Positions 22,379-35,411 of a DNA stretch of 64,000 nucleotides are shown one piece after another. The notes below the pieces were generated by a model. The model worked only from the letters and a program-made list of their open reading frames with translations, was not told where the DNA came from and did no database searches. The stretch covers positions 62,001-126,000 of the forward strand of contig JAKJXP020000118.1 of NCBI GenBank assembly GCA_022225965.2, read 5' to 3'. A program made the translations under genes and the position numbers. The DNA comes from Diatrype stigma. Taxonomy: Eukaryota; Ascomycota; Sordariomycetes; Xylariales; Diatrypaceae. Position 1 is the stretch's first letter, and each line of letters opens with the position of its first letter.

Positions 22379-24561
22379 GGTCTGTTGCTGTTCGTATGTG
22401 GATCGTGACAAGTTTTCTCAGAAGCTGTTTATGGTGACTAATGGGAAACAGACAGGGAATGAAATGGATGCTCATATCAACCTGGAGGATTAAGTTCGAA
22501 TCAAGAACCGGGGAAGTGTTGGAAGGCTCACGGTAAATTACACATTACATGTCACGGCAGGTACTACCGAGCAGGATAGCTGCATACCCGCAACTACCCA
22601 CCTCATAGGTAGGGAGGTATACCAAGCACTTGCGTATCTGTGTGGCGACTGCTTCTTCAAAACAGAATAAAACAACAGTGACGTATGAACATGGGTTTGA
22701 TGCCATTATTTTCATTGCTGAACTACAAAGCAGGAGTTCCAAATGTTGGATATATAAGTAGGTAACGAGGCCCCTATAGTCCCCAGTCGCCTGTGACTGA
22801 CGTAGACTTCATACTGGAGGTTTGAGTACACAACTTGTGGAGTACAATAATCAAGAACTTGGAGCATGTTGTTTGTTCTTCATTTAGTTCCAAACACACG
22901 GCCCAATACAAAGTGTTACCCTATCGTGTACCTGCTGTTAGACACAAGGATTGATAATTGATGTGCGTATTGCTGTTGTTCCGAAGTATGCTATAATACG
23001 CTTTCGGAGGGACCCCTAATGCAACGGCTGGGTATTTGACTATGTAAAGGTAACCAACCAAGTTCGTATTGGCAGAGTATGATGAGAACTGAGCAATAGG
23101 GGTAACTTATCGCGTCTGGTAATATCAAGAGTAAAAGTACTTTGAGTAACCAAGTTGCATTACAAGCTGGTGACCTTTCTGAATTATGTAAGGAATGAAT
23201 GTAGTTTATAAACAATTCTACAGGCCATAGTGCTGGCGTATATATAAATGATCTATTTGGTTCTTCAAAGGGGGGAAAATGTATTAGATCTGAAGATCCT
23301 AAGGGGACCTTTGGGTCTCGAGATCCAAAAGATCCATGTCACGTAATCGGATAATCTTTCCTCCGACCTATGGGTCACTTCCAGGTTCCACCAAGGTTCC
23401 AAAATGCTGCTCTTTCTTCCTTTGTAACGTTATGACCTGTTGGTTCTTATAGGCCATAAGATTTTGATTATAATCTTACCACTCGCATCTCTTACTAGTA
23501 GGTAACGCTATAACTACTTAATTAGTGTCACTACAGCTGTTGAATATCTGATACGAAACAAAAGGATAGTACCACCTAGGTAATGGGTGGTGGTAGTACA
23601 ATCATGCCACTATACATTGCCGCACCATTGCTTAGGCTACATATAGGTGTACACCTTGGCATTCTGTATCAATATAGGTATTTTCAAGCTTACCTTCCTG
23701 ATTCAACTATCTCTTAAAGGTTAATAAGACACCTTGGCCTTTAATTGGGTATCAAGTAAGAGGTAGGCAGGTATGACTCTGCGTGTTAACCGCACTTCGT
23801 GTCATGTTGTACCTGCCAGACTCATCTGTATAGATATGTATATAGCTGAGCCTGTAACGCAACTAATTTGAGTTTTATGGCGTGCCCTCCCGCGCCTTCC
23901 GGGGCCTTCTGGATCCCTGTCGCCTGTCACCCACGCCTCATAGCCGCCACCACCACCACCAATAAAACCATCGCAGTCGTCTACAAGAGCTCGTTTAAAA
24001 TGGGTGCCTGATGGCATCGGAGATATGGCGGGCGCATCTTCGCATCATCCATTCCAGAGACCTCTGGTTTGATGCTGTACTGTACATACCTACCTCTATT
24101 ACTTTCCTTGCGACTCTCCAAGCGCTCCTGTATATATTCTTTGTCTAGCGAAAATCCTTACAATATCCATATTTCGTGTTCTGTTTCATCCAGTTTCAGT
24201 CGCCGTCTCGTCCAACATTGTTCTGTCTTAGCCCGTCGTGTCCTGTCTCGCTGTGATCGTTGTCGGTCGGCTGTCGCATTCGCTGGCCTCGGCATATGTC
24301 AGCTTACCATCGTCGGCTCCTTAATAACCGTGTGTGCGATATTTGGTGACGAAGCTGCTCGTTCATCCCCCCTCGCTCTTGCAAACGGAGTTATCAGAAG
24401 AAAGTTCCTGTCTCCGATATGTATATCGTATACTCAGCAACCGGTTCATTTACCTGCAATTGAAGCAAGATCGGCGGTCTATTAGCGCTCTTACCGGACG
24501 GTCGCGCCTTGGGCGCATACTTCGATTATCGTAGGCCTTGCGGGATTGCAGCCCCTCCGGC
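22379..24561. other. Divergent intergenic region (2.2 kb)
   Basis: This is the upstream region shared by the secreted-protein gene (-) and the ABC-A gene (+). A near-palindrome ACCTAGGTA lies at 23574-23582. An open frame at 24069-24485 has no motif and no homology that I recognise and may be ABC-gene leader. No RNA gene found. Confidence 0.5.
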
Positions 24562-27500
24562 ATGGCGTTCCTTCGGCAGACTTGGACCCTGACGGCCAAG
24601 AATTTCAAAATCGTTCTTTTGCGCCATTCTTTCACGACCTTTATTAGGGCTTTGCTACTTCCCATCATCCTAGCAGCGTTCTTTAGCTACGCGCGGAATT
24701 TCTCAGTAAGTCAATCGGGTACGGCTTCTGCTTGTTGAACGGAGCCGCCTCGGGTAGGCTGTTATAGTGTTCTATTGGGAGCCCCCCCTACAGAGACAAG
24801 CCTATTAGGTGCCAAATTACATAAAATAAACATGAAAGATAGCTGATATACGGTATTATAGGTCAGTCCAGGTTACCACGGAATCGGAGTGCCGCGCGCC
24901 ATTCGGACGCTAGAAAGTGGCCTAGCCGTGGCGGGCAATGTTGGACGGGAAACAGTCGCATTCGTTAACAACGGTCTGAGCGGAGGAGATATCGACCGTG
25001 TCATTGATACAGTTGCGGATGCTGTTAGCAGTGCTGGCAAGAATGCAACAAGGCTAGCATCATCTGATGATTTAGGCTATGTCTGCTCAAGTTCGCTTAG
25101 AGGGTCGACATCATGTTACGGTGCTGTCGTATTCCATTCTTCCCCCACGGAGGGGACAGGGGGCATCTGGAACTATACCCTACGAGCTGACGGCGCGTTG
25201 GGCTCGCGGATCGATGTAAGGCGTGACGACAACGATGCACAGATATATACTCTGCCCTTCCAGCGTGCGGTGGATTCTGCCATCGCAAGTTTGGGGTCCG
25301 GCCAGTCGCCCCTTCAAGTTACTGTGGAGGAATACCCCTATACGCCGATGACACAGCCGGAGCGAGAAGAATGGATACGAGAGCTCTACCAACAGTCTGT
25401 GTCTAACTTCATGGCCGTCGCATTCGTCCTTGTGATGATAGGAGTTTGCTATCATATGACCGGGCATATGGCTTCGGAACGCGAGACGGGGATGTCCCAA
25501 TTGCTTGATGCTATGCTACCGACAAAATACATGTGGCAGCCTCAGGTCGCGAGGCTTCTGTCTTACCACATCGCCTTCTCATTGGTGTACCTTCCGGGAT
25601 GGGTCATCGGCGCCTTGATAGTATGGGTCGGAGTGTTTGCCGATTCGAATGCCGCCATCGTGGTCGTCTATTTCATCTTATGTGGCCTCGCACTCGCTTC
25701 TCTATCTATACTAGGTGCCGCTTTCTTCAAAAAGTCACAGCTCTCTGGTATCATGGGAGTTATAGTATATCTAGTTCTGGCCATATTGGCGCAAGTGTTG
25801 AACTCGCCAAACACTGCTACTGTTACAGTACTCAGCTTGCTATTTACCCCTTGCAATTTCACCTGGTATATCACTTGGATTGCTAGATTCCAAAGGACGT
25901 CAGATCCCGCCGACCTCAGCAAGGTCGGTCCCAATAGCCCCTGGGAGCTCCCTGGGATTGTGTTCTGGGTGTTTCTGGTTATACAGACCGTTGCCTACCC
26001 GATCCTCGGTGCTTACCTGGAGAGGGTGATTCACGGCAGTACTACAAAGGGTCGCACCATTCTCCAAGATCAAAACGGTGATACGGCGCCACGAGACGCA
26101 GTCCGGCTCGAAGAGTTCACGAAAGTCTACTTTCCAAATCCCCTACGCCGCCTGTTCTCGTTCATCTCATCACCGAGGGCTCCCGTGGTCGCCGTCGATA
26201 AGCTTACCTTGACTGCTGCTAGAGGACAAATCCTCGCTCTTCTCGGTGCTAACGGTAGTGGAAAGAGTACGACACTCGATTCCATCGCTGGCATCACACG
26301 GTTGACCAGCGGGCAGATCACCATTGATGGGACAGGGGGTCTCGGTATCGCTCCGCAAAAGAATGTTATGTGGGACGAGCTGACGGTTGAGGAGCACATC
26401 GCGATTTTCAACCGCCTAAAATCACCCGGGAACGTGGCTTCGAAAGAAGAAATACGGGCGCTCGTACATTCGGTAGATCTCGGACCCAAACTCGAGGCCT
26501 TTTCCAAGACATTGTCTGGAGGACAGAAGAGAAAGCTCCAGCTCGGCATGATGTTGACGGGCGGTAGCTCTGTTTGCTGTGTCGACGAGGTCTCTTCCGG
26601 CATTGATCCTCTGTCCCGGAGAAAGATCTGGGATATCCTGCTGGCTGAGCGTGGCAAACGAACGATCATTCTGACAACTCATTTCCTTGATGAAGCCGAC
26701 CTGTTGGCGGATCATATTGCGATCCTATCTAAAGGCACTTTGCGAGCTTCCGGCTCTTCTGTTGAACTAAAAGACAGGCTGGGTGCTGGCTATCGAATTC
26801 ACGTGTTCAACGCTAGAGATATTACAAACCCGCCGGAGGTCGATGGCGTCCAACGAAAGAAATCCTTCGATATTATTAGTTATATAGCACCTTCCTCTTC
26901 TCTGGCTGCCCAGGTAGTCCGCAAATTAGAGGGCGCAGGAATTCACGACTACAAGTTCTCCGGACCGACGATTGAAGATGTCTTTTTGGAGGTGGCCGAA
27001 GAAGTCAAGGACAAAAGCGCCATCAAGTCGGAGCAAGAAGCAGGTGCTATTGCTAATGACAAACAATTGGTCTCGGATGGGTCAGAATTCGAGAAGGATG
27101 GCGTAAAGCTCCTTTCAGGAGAACGGATCGGATACGGAAAACAGACCTGGATTTTACTCCTCAAGAGAGTCACCGTGTTCAAGTCCAACTGGTTCCCCTA
27201 CGTGGTCGCCTTCCTCATACCAATTGTAGCGGCAGCATTAGTTCAGCTTTACGTCAGGAACCAAGCCCAAGTCGGGTGTACCCCAACGGAGCAGAACGCT
27301 GCGACATCGACGGAGGGCTTCACAGATCTTTACGACGACCTGTTCTTGGTCGCTGGACCGTCTGCACAGTTTGTCCCGTCCACACTCCAGCGACTGTATT
27401 TCCCCACCTTTGCGAATGCCGGAAACGCGACGGGCGCGCCTCCCGATGGCGGCGATCAGAACGGCGATGGTACCGCGACTAACGACACCGCATCTAGTTT

Positions 27501-29794
27501 CGCTGAAAGCTTACACTTCGTGGAGACCTTGGATGAGTTCTACCGGTTCGTCGAACAGAATCGGAAGAACGTCACGCCCGCCGCCTGGTTTGTTGGCGAT
27601 GCCAGTTCGCCCCCGACCGTCACGTACCAATCCGATTTCTCGGATGTCACGACCTCCGTCTTTGCACAGAATGCCCTCAACATCATCCTTGCTAACGTGA
27701 GCATAGCCGCAAATTACGCACCGTTCGATATTCCTTGGGCTCCCTCTACTAGCGATTCATGTGAGCTACCCCCTATCGCATATTATATCGGAGTAGCAGC
27801 TCTTGTTTCACATGTACCGCGATGCTTTTGAGTGATCACTAACTTGATCCTTTGCAGTGAACCTCTTCGTCTATTGCTGTCTTGCTCTATGCGCAACTCC
27901 GGCGTTTTTCGGTCTCTACCCGAACATGGAGCGGCGCAGAAACGTGCGAGGGCTACAATATTCGAATGGTGTCCGGTCCCTGCCTCTATGGATTTCCCAT
28001 ATTGGTTTTGACTTTACGATCACCATCGTCAGCATGGGTATAGCTACGGCCATCTTCGCCGCCGCCTCCAACACTTGGTATCACGTTGGTTATCTCTTCT
28101 TGATCTTCACGCTGTACGGGTTGACGACTATCTTGATGTCATATGTCATCTCTCTATTCTGCAACACTCAGCTGTCTACGTATGCTTTCAGTGCGGGCTC
28201 CCAGGCCGTGGGATTCCTCATCTACTTCATTGCGTACTTCGCCGTCAACCTCTTTGCGCCCGTCAACATCGTCGAGTCATCTCTACTCCTCGTCCACTTC
28301 ATCATTTCCATCTTCTTCCCCATCGGCTCGATCTTCCGCGCTCTCTTTGTGGCGCTCAACATCTTCTCGACGTCCTGTGACGGATTCGAGCTGTCGCCCA
28401 ACCCTGGTTCTTTGACGAAGTATGGCGGCCCCATACTTTATCTCATCGTGCAGGCCGTTGCCTTGTTTGGTTTCCTCTTATGGCATGATAGCGGAGCGAG
28501 CGCCAAACTCTTCAGTGTCTTGAGGAAAACTAAAAAGACTTCCAATGACAGCACTGCCTCGGACGAAGAGGTAGCTAACGAGTTGGTCCGGGTAACCAGC
28601 TCGGGTCAAGACACTGATGGCCTGCGAGTTGTGCACTTGACAAAAGCGTTTGGCAAAAATACCGCCGTCGACAACGTGACCTTCGGAGTCCAGCGGGGCG
28701 AGGTGTTCGCGCTGCTAGGCCCCAACGGTGCCGGGAAGTCCACCACCATATCGCTCATCCGCGGCGATATCCAGCCCAGCGGCAACGGCAACAGCGGCGA
28801 CGTCTTCGTCGAAAACGTGTCGATCAGCCGGCACCGCGCGGCGGCGCGGGCCAACCTCGGCGTGTGCCCACAGTTCGACGCCATCGACTCGATGACGGTT
28901 CTCGAGCACCTGCGGTTCTATGCGCGCATCCGCGGCGTCCCGGACGTCGAGCACAACGTGCGGTCGGTGCTGCGGGCGGTTGGGCTCGAGGCGTTCGCCA
29001 CGCGCATGGCGCACGCCCTGTCCGGCGGCAACAAGCGGAAGCTGTCGCTGGCCATCGCGCTGATGGGCAACCCGTCCGTCGTGCTGCTGGACGAGCCGTC
29101 GTCTGGCCTCGACGCCGCCGCCAAGCGCATCATGTGGCGCACCCTGGGCGCGATCACCCCTGGCCGCTCTATCCTGCTCACCACCCACAGCATGGAGGAG
29201 GCCGACGCCCTGGCGGGCCGCGCCGGCATCCTCGCCCGCCGCATGCTCGCCATGGGCTCCGCCGAGAACCTGCGCCGCCGCTTTGGCGACGCCCTGCACA
29301 TCCACCTCGTCAGCTCCTCGGCGCCCCACTCGTCCCAGGCCGAGATGGACGCCCTCCGCGCCTGGGTCGTCAAGGCCTTCCCCGCGGCTGACGTCGAGGC
29401 CAACACGTACCACGGCCAGCTGCGGTTCTCGATACCGGCGAGCGCTGTGGTAACGACGACGATTGGCCGTAGTAATGGTGGTGACGCAGGGGATGACGGT
29501 GATGGTAATACTACGGAGAAAAGGAATAGCAAGGAGGGCGCAAATATCCCCATTACTACAGGTGCTGCTACTATTGCCTCTAGTAGTAGGAGCGCCATGG
29601 GACAGCTCCTTATTGTCCTCGAGGAGCACAGAGAGGAGCTCGGTATCGAGCACTACAGCATCAGCCCTACTACCCTCGATCAGGTCTTCCTCACGATCGT
29701 CGGCCAGCATAACGTGCAAGAAGAGGGGTACAAAGACGAGGAGAATAAAAAGAAGAAGAATAAACCGTGGTGGAGGAGGAAGAATAAGGCGTAG
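24562..29794 (+). CDS. Full-size ABC-A-subfamily transporter
   Basis: Exons 24562-24705, 24862-27760 and 27858-29794 give about 1659 aa with the order TM-NBD1-TM-NBD2. NBD1 has Walker A GANGSGKST near residue 510, signature LSGGQKRKLQLG, Walker B CVDEVSSGID and H-loop LTTHFLDEAD. NBD2 has Walker A GPNGAGKST near 1302, signature LSGGNKRKLSLA, Walker B VVLLDEPSSGLD and LTTHSMEEAD. The first TM helix near residue 30 is followed by a large loop, as in ABCA lipid transporters; a second large loop with N-glycosylation sites precedes the second TM bundle. Both ATP sites keep key residues, so both should hydrolyse. The 156-nt first intron is phase 0 and the second splits a codon. Animal ABCA proteins move lipids; the fungal substrate is unknown. 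The C-terminus is Lys-rich (KKKKNKPWWRRK). Confidence 0.93.
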
Positions 29795-30372
29795 TGGCAT
29801 ATAATGCAATTTCTCGTGTTTTCGAATCTCCATTTTCTCTCCTTTTCTCTTCTAAGATATCCAGGTTTATAATGGGGGGGCCGTCATAGATCCGTCATAT
29901 AGACATGGAACCGTCGGCTAGGAACTAGATTAGACGAAGAAGATTCTTTAGCCATTGCAGCGAGGCATTTATGGGCCATGACTGTACATTTAATGGAATA
30001 AACGACAGTTGAGTTCACCTTCGCCTGATTGGCTAGGAAAAAGTACTCATGTAAGCACTTGTTTGTGGATGGATGAAATGTATTGCGCTTATATACAGTA
30101 TATACAGTTTCGAAACACATATGCTATGTACAGGATATATTGGCCCTTAAAAGAACTTCGGAGAAAAAAGAGAAGAAAAAAGAAATCCTTGATATCCCCC
30201 CCAGACACTCCAGTATCGTCGTTATAGTACAAATGATATCACTCACCCCTGAGAAGACTTCAAAGCCGAGACAGGGGCGAACGGTCAAAGGACTAGAGAC
30301 GGCAAGATGCATCTCTCTTGCAGAAGGGTAAGGGACAAAGTACGCCCCCCCCTCTATAGTTCATTCCATCAC
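29795..30372. other. Convergent 3' intergenic region
   Basis: This lies between the ABC-A gene (+) and the DPBB-like gene (-), which end toward each other. Nothing beyond probable 3' UTRs was seen. Confidence 0.5.
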
Positions 30373-31056
30373 CTAAACAGCGAGGGAGGTGGCACCGGTG
30401 CCGTAGTCGATGTTGTAGACGGGCTGGGAGGTGAGCGGGGTGGTGAGGCCGAGGGTGTGGGGGCAGATGGGCTGGTTGCCCTGGCTGGGGTCGGGCAGCT
30501 GGCAGGTCTCATCGTAGCCGTAGGTGCAGACGGAGTTGATGATGTTGTAGAGGGCGAGGTTGTCGCCGACCCAGGTGCCGGCGGGGCACGACGTGACGAA
30601 GTTCATGGAGTTGGCGGCGGAGAAGGCGAGCTTGCCGCTGGGCTCGGTGATGAGGCTGGCGCACTCGGACGGGTCGACGGTCTCGTAGGTGGCGGGGACG
30701 CCGCCGCCCTGGGTGGGGTTCTCGGCCGCGCCCTGGCCCGTGACCAGGTAGTTCCAGGCGTCGTACGAGATGTCGAAGGCGCCGCCCGACTGGTCGATCT
30801 TCAGCAGGTTGACCGACCGCCCGTTGGCCGTCACCTTGACGCAGATGTCGTCGCACCCCGGCGACGACGGCCAGTACGCCACCCGGTTCGTGTCGATCTT
30901 GCACCCCAGCACCCCGATCGACGACGAGTACCGGTCGTGCGGCGTGATCGAGATCGACCCGCTCTGCCGCTTCGCGCCCGCGAAGGCCGACGGGAGCGTC
31001 GCGGCGGAGCCGGCGGCCGCCAGGCTGAGGAGGGTGGTTACGCTGCTGAAAAGCAT
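30373..31056 (-). CDS. Secreted barwin/double-psi beta-barrel-like protein
   Basis: A single uninterrupted 227-aa frame. The N-terminus is a signal peptide (MLFSSVTTLLSLAAAGSAA) followed by a short pro-region ending in AKR, a Kex2-type site. The mature protein has YSSSIGVLGCKIDTNR, a WPSSPGCDDICVKV segment, and an LLKIDQSGGAFDISYDAWNYL segment whose Asp-Gln-Ser-Gly-Gly / Asp pattern fits barwin/RlpA-like double-psi barrels. Further cysteines (SECASL, TSCPAG, NSVCTYGYDETC, QPICP) suggest disulfides. Proteins of this type are common in fungal secretomes. I see no Asp/His set proving lytic activity, so a carbohydrate-binding or loosening role is inference. GC-rich, strongly biased codons suggest high expression. 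Confidence 0.8.
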   Translation of the reverse strand: MLFSSVTTLLSLAAAGSAATLPSAFAGAKRQSGSISITPHDRYSSSIGVLGCKIDTNRVAYWPSSPGCDDICVKVTANGRSVNLLKIDQSGGAFDISYDAWNYLVTGQGAAENPTQGGGVPATYETVDPSECASLITEPSGKLAFSAANSMNFVTSCPAGTWVGDNLALYNIINSVCTYGYDETCQLPDPSQGNQPICPHTLGLTTPLTSQPVYNIDYGTGATSLAV

Positions 31057-32949
31057 CTTTGCTTGTGGCTTTCTATCTTTTGGTTTGGGTTGTTGTTGTT
31101 GTCTTCGGTGTGTGTAGGCAAGTCAAGGAGTGGTCTTGGTTTTCTTCCTTTTTTACTTCTTCTATCGAAAGGAGAGGCAGAAGGAAAGCTAACGGCTTGT
31201 ATAAAGTCTGAAGCCTAGATAGGCAGTGTGAAGGAATGACTGGTAAGGACTGGAACCCGAAGGCAGACAATGTCAGGTAGATGATGGATGATGAGACAAG
31301 TAAAGCATGCTTCGAGATGAGCCCTGGATGGCGGCAGGGCCAAGGTCTATATACTATTCTCCTCTCTCCATCATCGGGGCTTGCTTATTCGTGGCCAGGC
31401 ACCAACAAATGCACTTGTTGCCCTCCCTACCTTGCGCGAGCAAGACCAAACTGCTGTTTCCTGGGTGGGTCTGGGCCAACTCCCAGCTTCCACTGCAGTC
31501 GACAGAGGGTCCTCTGCTTCCACAAGAGCCGTCTCTTGAAGGGAAGGTGGTAAGTTTTGCGGAGCATGCGCCTCATAGGACCCCCTGTAGACAGCCATGT
31601 GCTGATTCCGAAAAAGAAAACAGAGCGCTGACTAGGCTGGGACGGGGCCAGGCGTTCATCGTCATTCGCAAGCAGCTGACCATATCCATATGCGCGTGAA
31701 AGAGACCGGACAGGTCTAAAAATTCTGTGGTGAGAGCTTCACGACTTTCCTGTTCGGAACTGCATTGGGGCCCAGGCGTGCGGCGCGGCGCGGCTCTGTG
31801 GCTGCCACTAATGGGTATGCGGCGCCATGTTGTTGAGGGTCGGATCGGAGAGCATCGTCACCGACGTGGCCAGCTGGAAACTGAGAGCTGGGAAGCTGGT
31901 AACTTAGATTCGGCCGGTTGACATGCGTGGCATGGGATGAGATTTGACGGGCAGCGTTGCATTAGGCAGTCCGGCAACTTGGGATTACTATTTTAAAACG
32001 CCACTAAAATGACATGAAGAAGGCATCGCTGCAGGTACCGCATCTTCAACTTCCCGATCTGGGTTGTCAGCTTTCCCGCCTAGTTAGTTGTCACTCGTTT
32101 GGTTCGTTACATGCCACACTCAAATGGGTATGACAGCCAACGGTCCACCTGCGTAAGCAACCGGACGACTGTTTTGCCTTCTTTCTAACAATATGAGGCT
32201 TTTCTACTATTATCCTTGCTAAGTTGGCGTCATCCCGCAATTGAAACGGTATATTTTTGGTGAACGTATGGCCCCCTTTTACCTAGTATGTTTTCCAAAT
32301 AGCCGGTTGCATGGAGAAAGCTATATGCGCCTATGCTTATACTCGCATCAAGTACCAAAGTTCACGATGCTTCAACCTGTGGTGCTCGTTGAAAAGTGGT
32401 AATTGGCCTTAAAGTAGCACCTCTATTGGGCAGCTGCCTCCCGCATTTGGAAGTCCCTCTCAGATGGATCATGGACCCCCTTTAAGTGGACCGAGTAGGT
32501 GTAAATAACTAATATGTATGTTGGTACTGGCGAGAAAAAATCTTGAATATGAAGAAGTTGCCGATCTACCCATGTATACCACGTGCGTTATAAAAAGAAC
32601 AGGAAGAAGGAAAAGAAAAAAAAAGACATTTAAGAAAAAGAGGCACAGAGATCGTGAAAGTGACGATCTACCTGGTAGAACTAACTGAACACCCAATCAA
32701 ATGACTTCGCTGTTAACTTCGTAAGGGTTCCAAATTACGCGCAATGGACCCGCAGGCCACGGTAAGCAAAAATCGGAATGGCCAGATGAAAATTCTGTCG
32801 TGTATGTCTTGAAATAGCATCAACCACTCTGAAAACGACGTGTATGAGGGTATCTACTGTAGTGGGTGAACTCCTACTTCCCAGTGTGCTAGGTATTGCT
32901 ACTCGAGAAAATGGGTATTCCCAATGATATTGGTTTACGTTAGAGTTGG
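31057..32949. other. Intergenic, no gene seen (1.9 kb)
   Basis: The part nearest 31056 is the promoter side of the DPBB-like gene, with a long CT/TTG-rich leader (31075-31160). The rest runs to the 3' end of the TOK1-type gene. Small open frames only, with no motifs. Confidence 0.5.
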
Positions 32950-35340
32950 CTACTGCATCGGGGTGGGCTTCAGAGGCTTCTGCTCATTGCGATCCTCCTC
33001 CGACCTCACTTCCCGAACACCGGAATCTCCCTGCTGTTCCTTGACGACGGATTGAAGTTCCTCCCTGAGCTTCTGTTCCAGGCGATCCAAAATCCACTCG
33101 GCCTCCTCGCGGCTGTCCATCAGCGGACTCCTGTGCCCGACCCAGCTCCACTTGGAGATCTGCTGCTCACTTGCGTTTCCCTCGGCAGCTGGTTCCGGAT
33201 CATCCTTACTAGGACCGGGCTGCCCCGGCTCAACGTGGTGCCCTTCATCCCGGGGTCGTCTCATCGCCCGTTGGTGTGTCTCGGCGTTGCTCTCGTCCTC
33301 GCCCAGAAGCCGTAGAAACCATGCCCACTATTCACCGGCCTTGGGGTTAGCGAATACTCATGAAAAATGATATATATCTAACTATCCGGTCATGATACTC
33401 ATAAAAAGTCAAAATGGCGATTCGATAGATGGGAGGCAGAGACATACCTCTTTATAAGTATACTTCCGTGGCGGTGAGCTTTGAAGATGCCTTGTCACAC
33501 GGCCTATCTCATCGATGAGGAGTAAGTGGTATTCGGGCCGTGACTTGGGAAGCTCTACGGGCATGTCCCGCTGTTCACTGCTGTCGAGATCTTGCGACGT
33601 TGACTTGCTGCTCTTCGGTTGATTGATTTCATTTTGATATTGGCTGGCCACGCCCGAATGTATTCGGTTTCGGCGATGCTCATTCCCGTAAGCCTTCCTT
33701 TGTCCCTTGGATGTTGTGACATCTTCCTCGTCTTCTTTGCTGTCATCGCTATCCTCATCCTCCATTGTAGGTTGGGCTGCCCCGAGGAAGCCCGGAGGAG
33801 ACTCCTCGATATCCTCATCGGCAAAAAGTACACCGAACGACAGTCTTGCCAGCAGTTGTTTCGTTTCCTTCTTTATACCACTATCGCCGGGCAAGATAGT
33901 CAGGTTGCCGAGTCTCAGTGTCCCATCCCTGATTATTTTCACAATAGTATCCCCAGCGTTGGATATGAAGACTGTCATTGTCGGCAGGGCTATCAAAGAC
34001 CAGAGCACGAAGAAGGATTTGGCGCCGTTGGAAACCGGAGTAATGTCACCATAGCCGATGGTCGTCAATGCTGTATAAGCAAAGTAAACGCCGTCGAAGT
34101 AACTCCACCCCTGGTATGGTTTCTCACAAGCCTGGAATATGCCAGCACCTACAAGCCAGAGAAGCAGCCACGTGCTGGTAGAGACGGCCATTGCTGTCCA
34201 TCTCCTTCGTATAGATGCCTTGTTTTGTATTTTACGCATAAGCAAGAACTCCTTTCTACGCCGTTCCAGTTCGGCTTGCGGGATATTCTGGTGGTCCTTC
34301 GAGGAGGGGTATGCGTCGAACACTTCCCCCGCGATTGGCTCGAGTATGCCTTCATCCCCCTTTCGCGCAATCCGTCGGATCAACTGCCTCCGCTTCTTCT
34401 CGAGCATTCGGACGTCCAGTCGACGTTTTCCCCTATCAAGCGCGAGGGTTCGGATGGATCCGATGACCAGACCGAGACTAGTCACACCCACTAGGGCGTA
34501 CGGCATCAGAAGGGCGCGTCCCAGCGTCGTCGACGGTGAATAATCACCGTAACCCACAGTGAACAACGTAACGTCGGCCCAGTAGATGCCGTCTAGGTAT
34601 TTCCAGTTTTCGATATGGGAGAAGATTAAGGCGCCGACCAGAAGGTACACCAAGAAGGCGAGAGTCTGGAGCATCAGTGTCCGCTGGCTCATGGTAAGCT
34701 CGAAGTCTTTTCCGTAGTGGCCGGCACGCGCACCCATGACAGTGATGACCATGAGGGACGCCACGATGAAATACAAGACGGCAGCGTAAACGCCATAGTA
34801 GAAAGCCTGAGACCATATCCACACGATATCGTCTGCAGGTACCAAAGGCCCGCTTGCTGTGGCCGCAAGGGCGACCAAGCAGACGGCAGATATATACCAT
34901 CCTACAATCGTGACGGGCTGGGCGATAGAGAACCGCACCTTCTTCGTCATGTTGAGCAGAAGGAATAGGTTAGCGACGACGGCGATGGCCAACTGCACGG
35001 CGTTCACGATAATGAGCCATGCAGGATCCTCGATGAATTCAGCACCGTTCATATCAGACCCGGGCGGTATATGTTGTCTCCATTTCTCCACCAGCGAGAG
35101 TATACTGAACGCCGAAGCCACCGGTCCCAGCGTGCCAGCTATCATGGGAAATGCTGCCGACGCAAACCACCATCGTCTAGTTGCTGTAAGTAAGCCTGAT
35201 GAACGTGGCAGGGGGGTATATGGGATCATTCACGTAGGATCTAGATGCATGTGATCATTGTTGATGGCAGTATTGGGTTCGTCCTTGTCGATAGCCTGTG
35301 ACTGCTCTTGAATATTCTCGCCAAGACCAGCATCGTCCAT
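32950..35340 (-). CDS. TOK1: TOK1-type two-pore-domain outward-rectifying potassium channel
   Basis: Three exons, read 35340-35234, 35176-33448 and 33327-32950, give about 737 aa. Fungal TOK channels have eight TM helices and two pore loops and carry outward K+ current at the plasma membrane. Both selectivity filters are intact: TVGYGDYSP near residue 243 and TIGYGDITP near 408. Hydrophobic helices precede and follow each. The first exon was added because the acceptor CAACTAG at 35177 restores DPTRWWFASAAFP, the expected start of helix 1; the ATG at 35229 would lie inside the intron. Intron 2 (phase 0, GTATGT donor) leads to a cytoplasmic tail with KWSWVGHRSPL and an acidic coiled segment. 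A GTAGCT hexamer array sits just upstream of the start. Confidence in family is very high. Confidence 0.93.
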
Positions 35341-35363
35341 GATGAGGAATAGTTGGCCAAGAG

Positions 35364-35411
35364 GTAGTAGCTGTAGCTGTAGCTGTAGCTGTAGCTGTAG
35401 CTGTAGCCGTA
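35364..35411. repeat. GTAGCT hexamer microsatellite
   Basis: About eight tandem GTAGCT units (the last degenerate) lie just upstream of the TOK1-type start codon at 35340, probably in its 5' leader. On the minus strand an open frame through it would read alternating Ser-Tyr, but no start or splice supports translation. Confidence 0.85.

Noticed and set aside
24069..24485. 138-codon open frame upstream of the ABC gene
   Set aside because: No motif, no splice continuation, and codon use is not exon-like; it probably lies in the ABC leader.
28715..29833. 372-codon open frame on the minus strand over the ABC NBD2
   Set aside because: It is the shadow of a GC-rich exon of the ABC-A gene, with no start context and no motifs. 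Same for the long antisense frame over the DPBB gene (30307-31218) and over the RBR insert (4107-5286).
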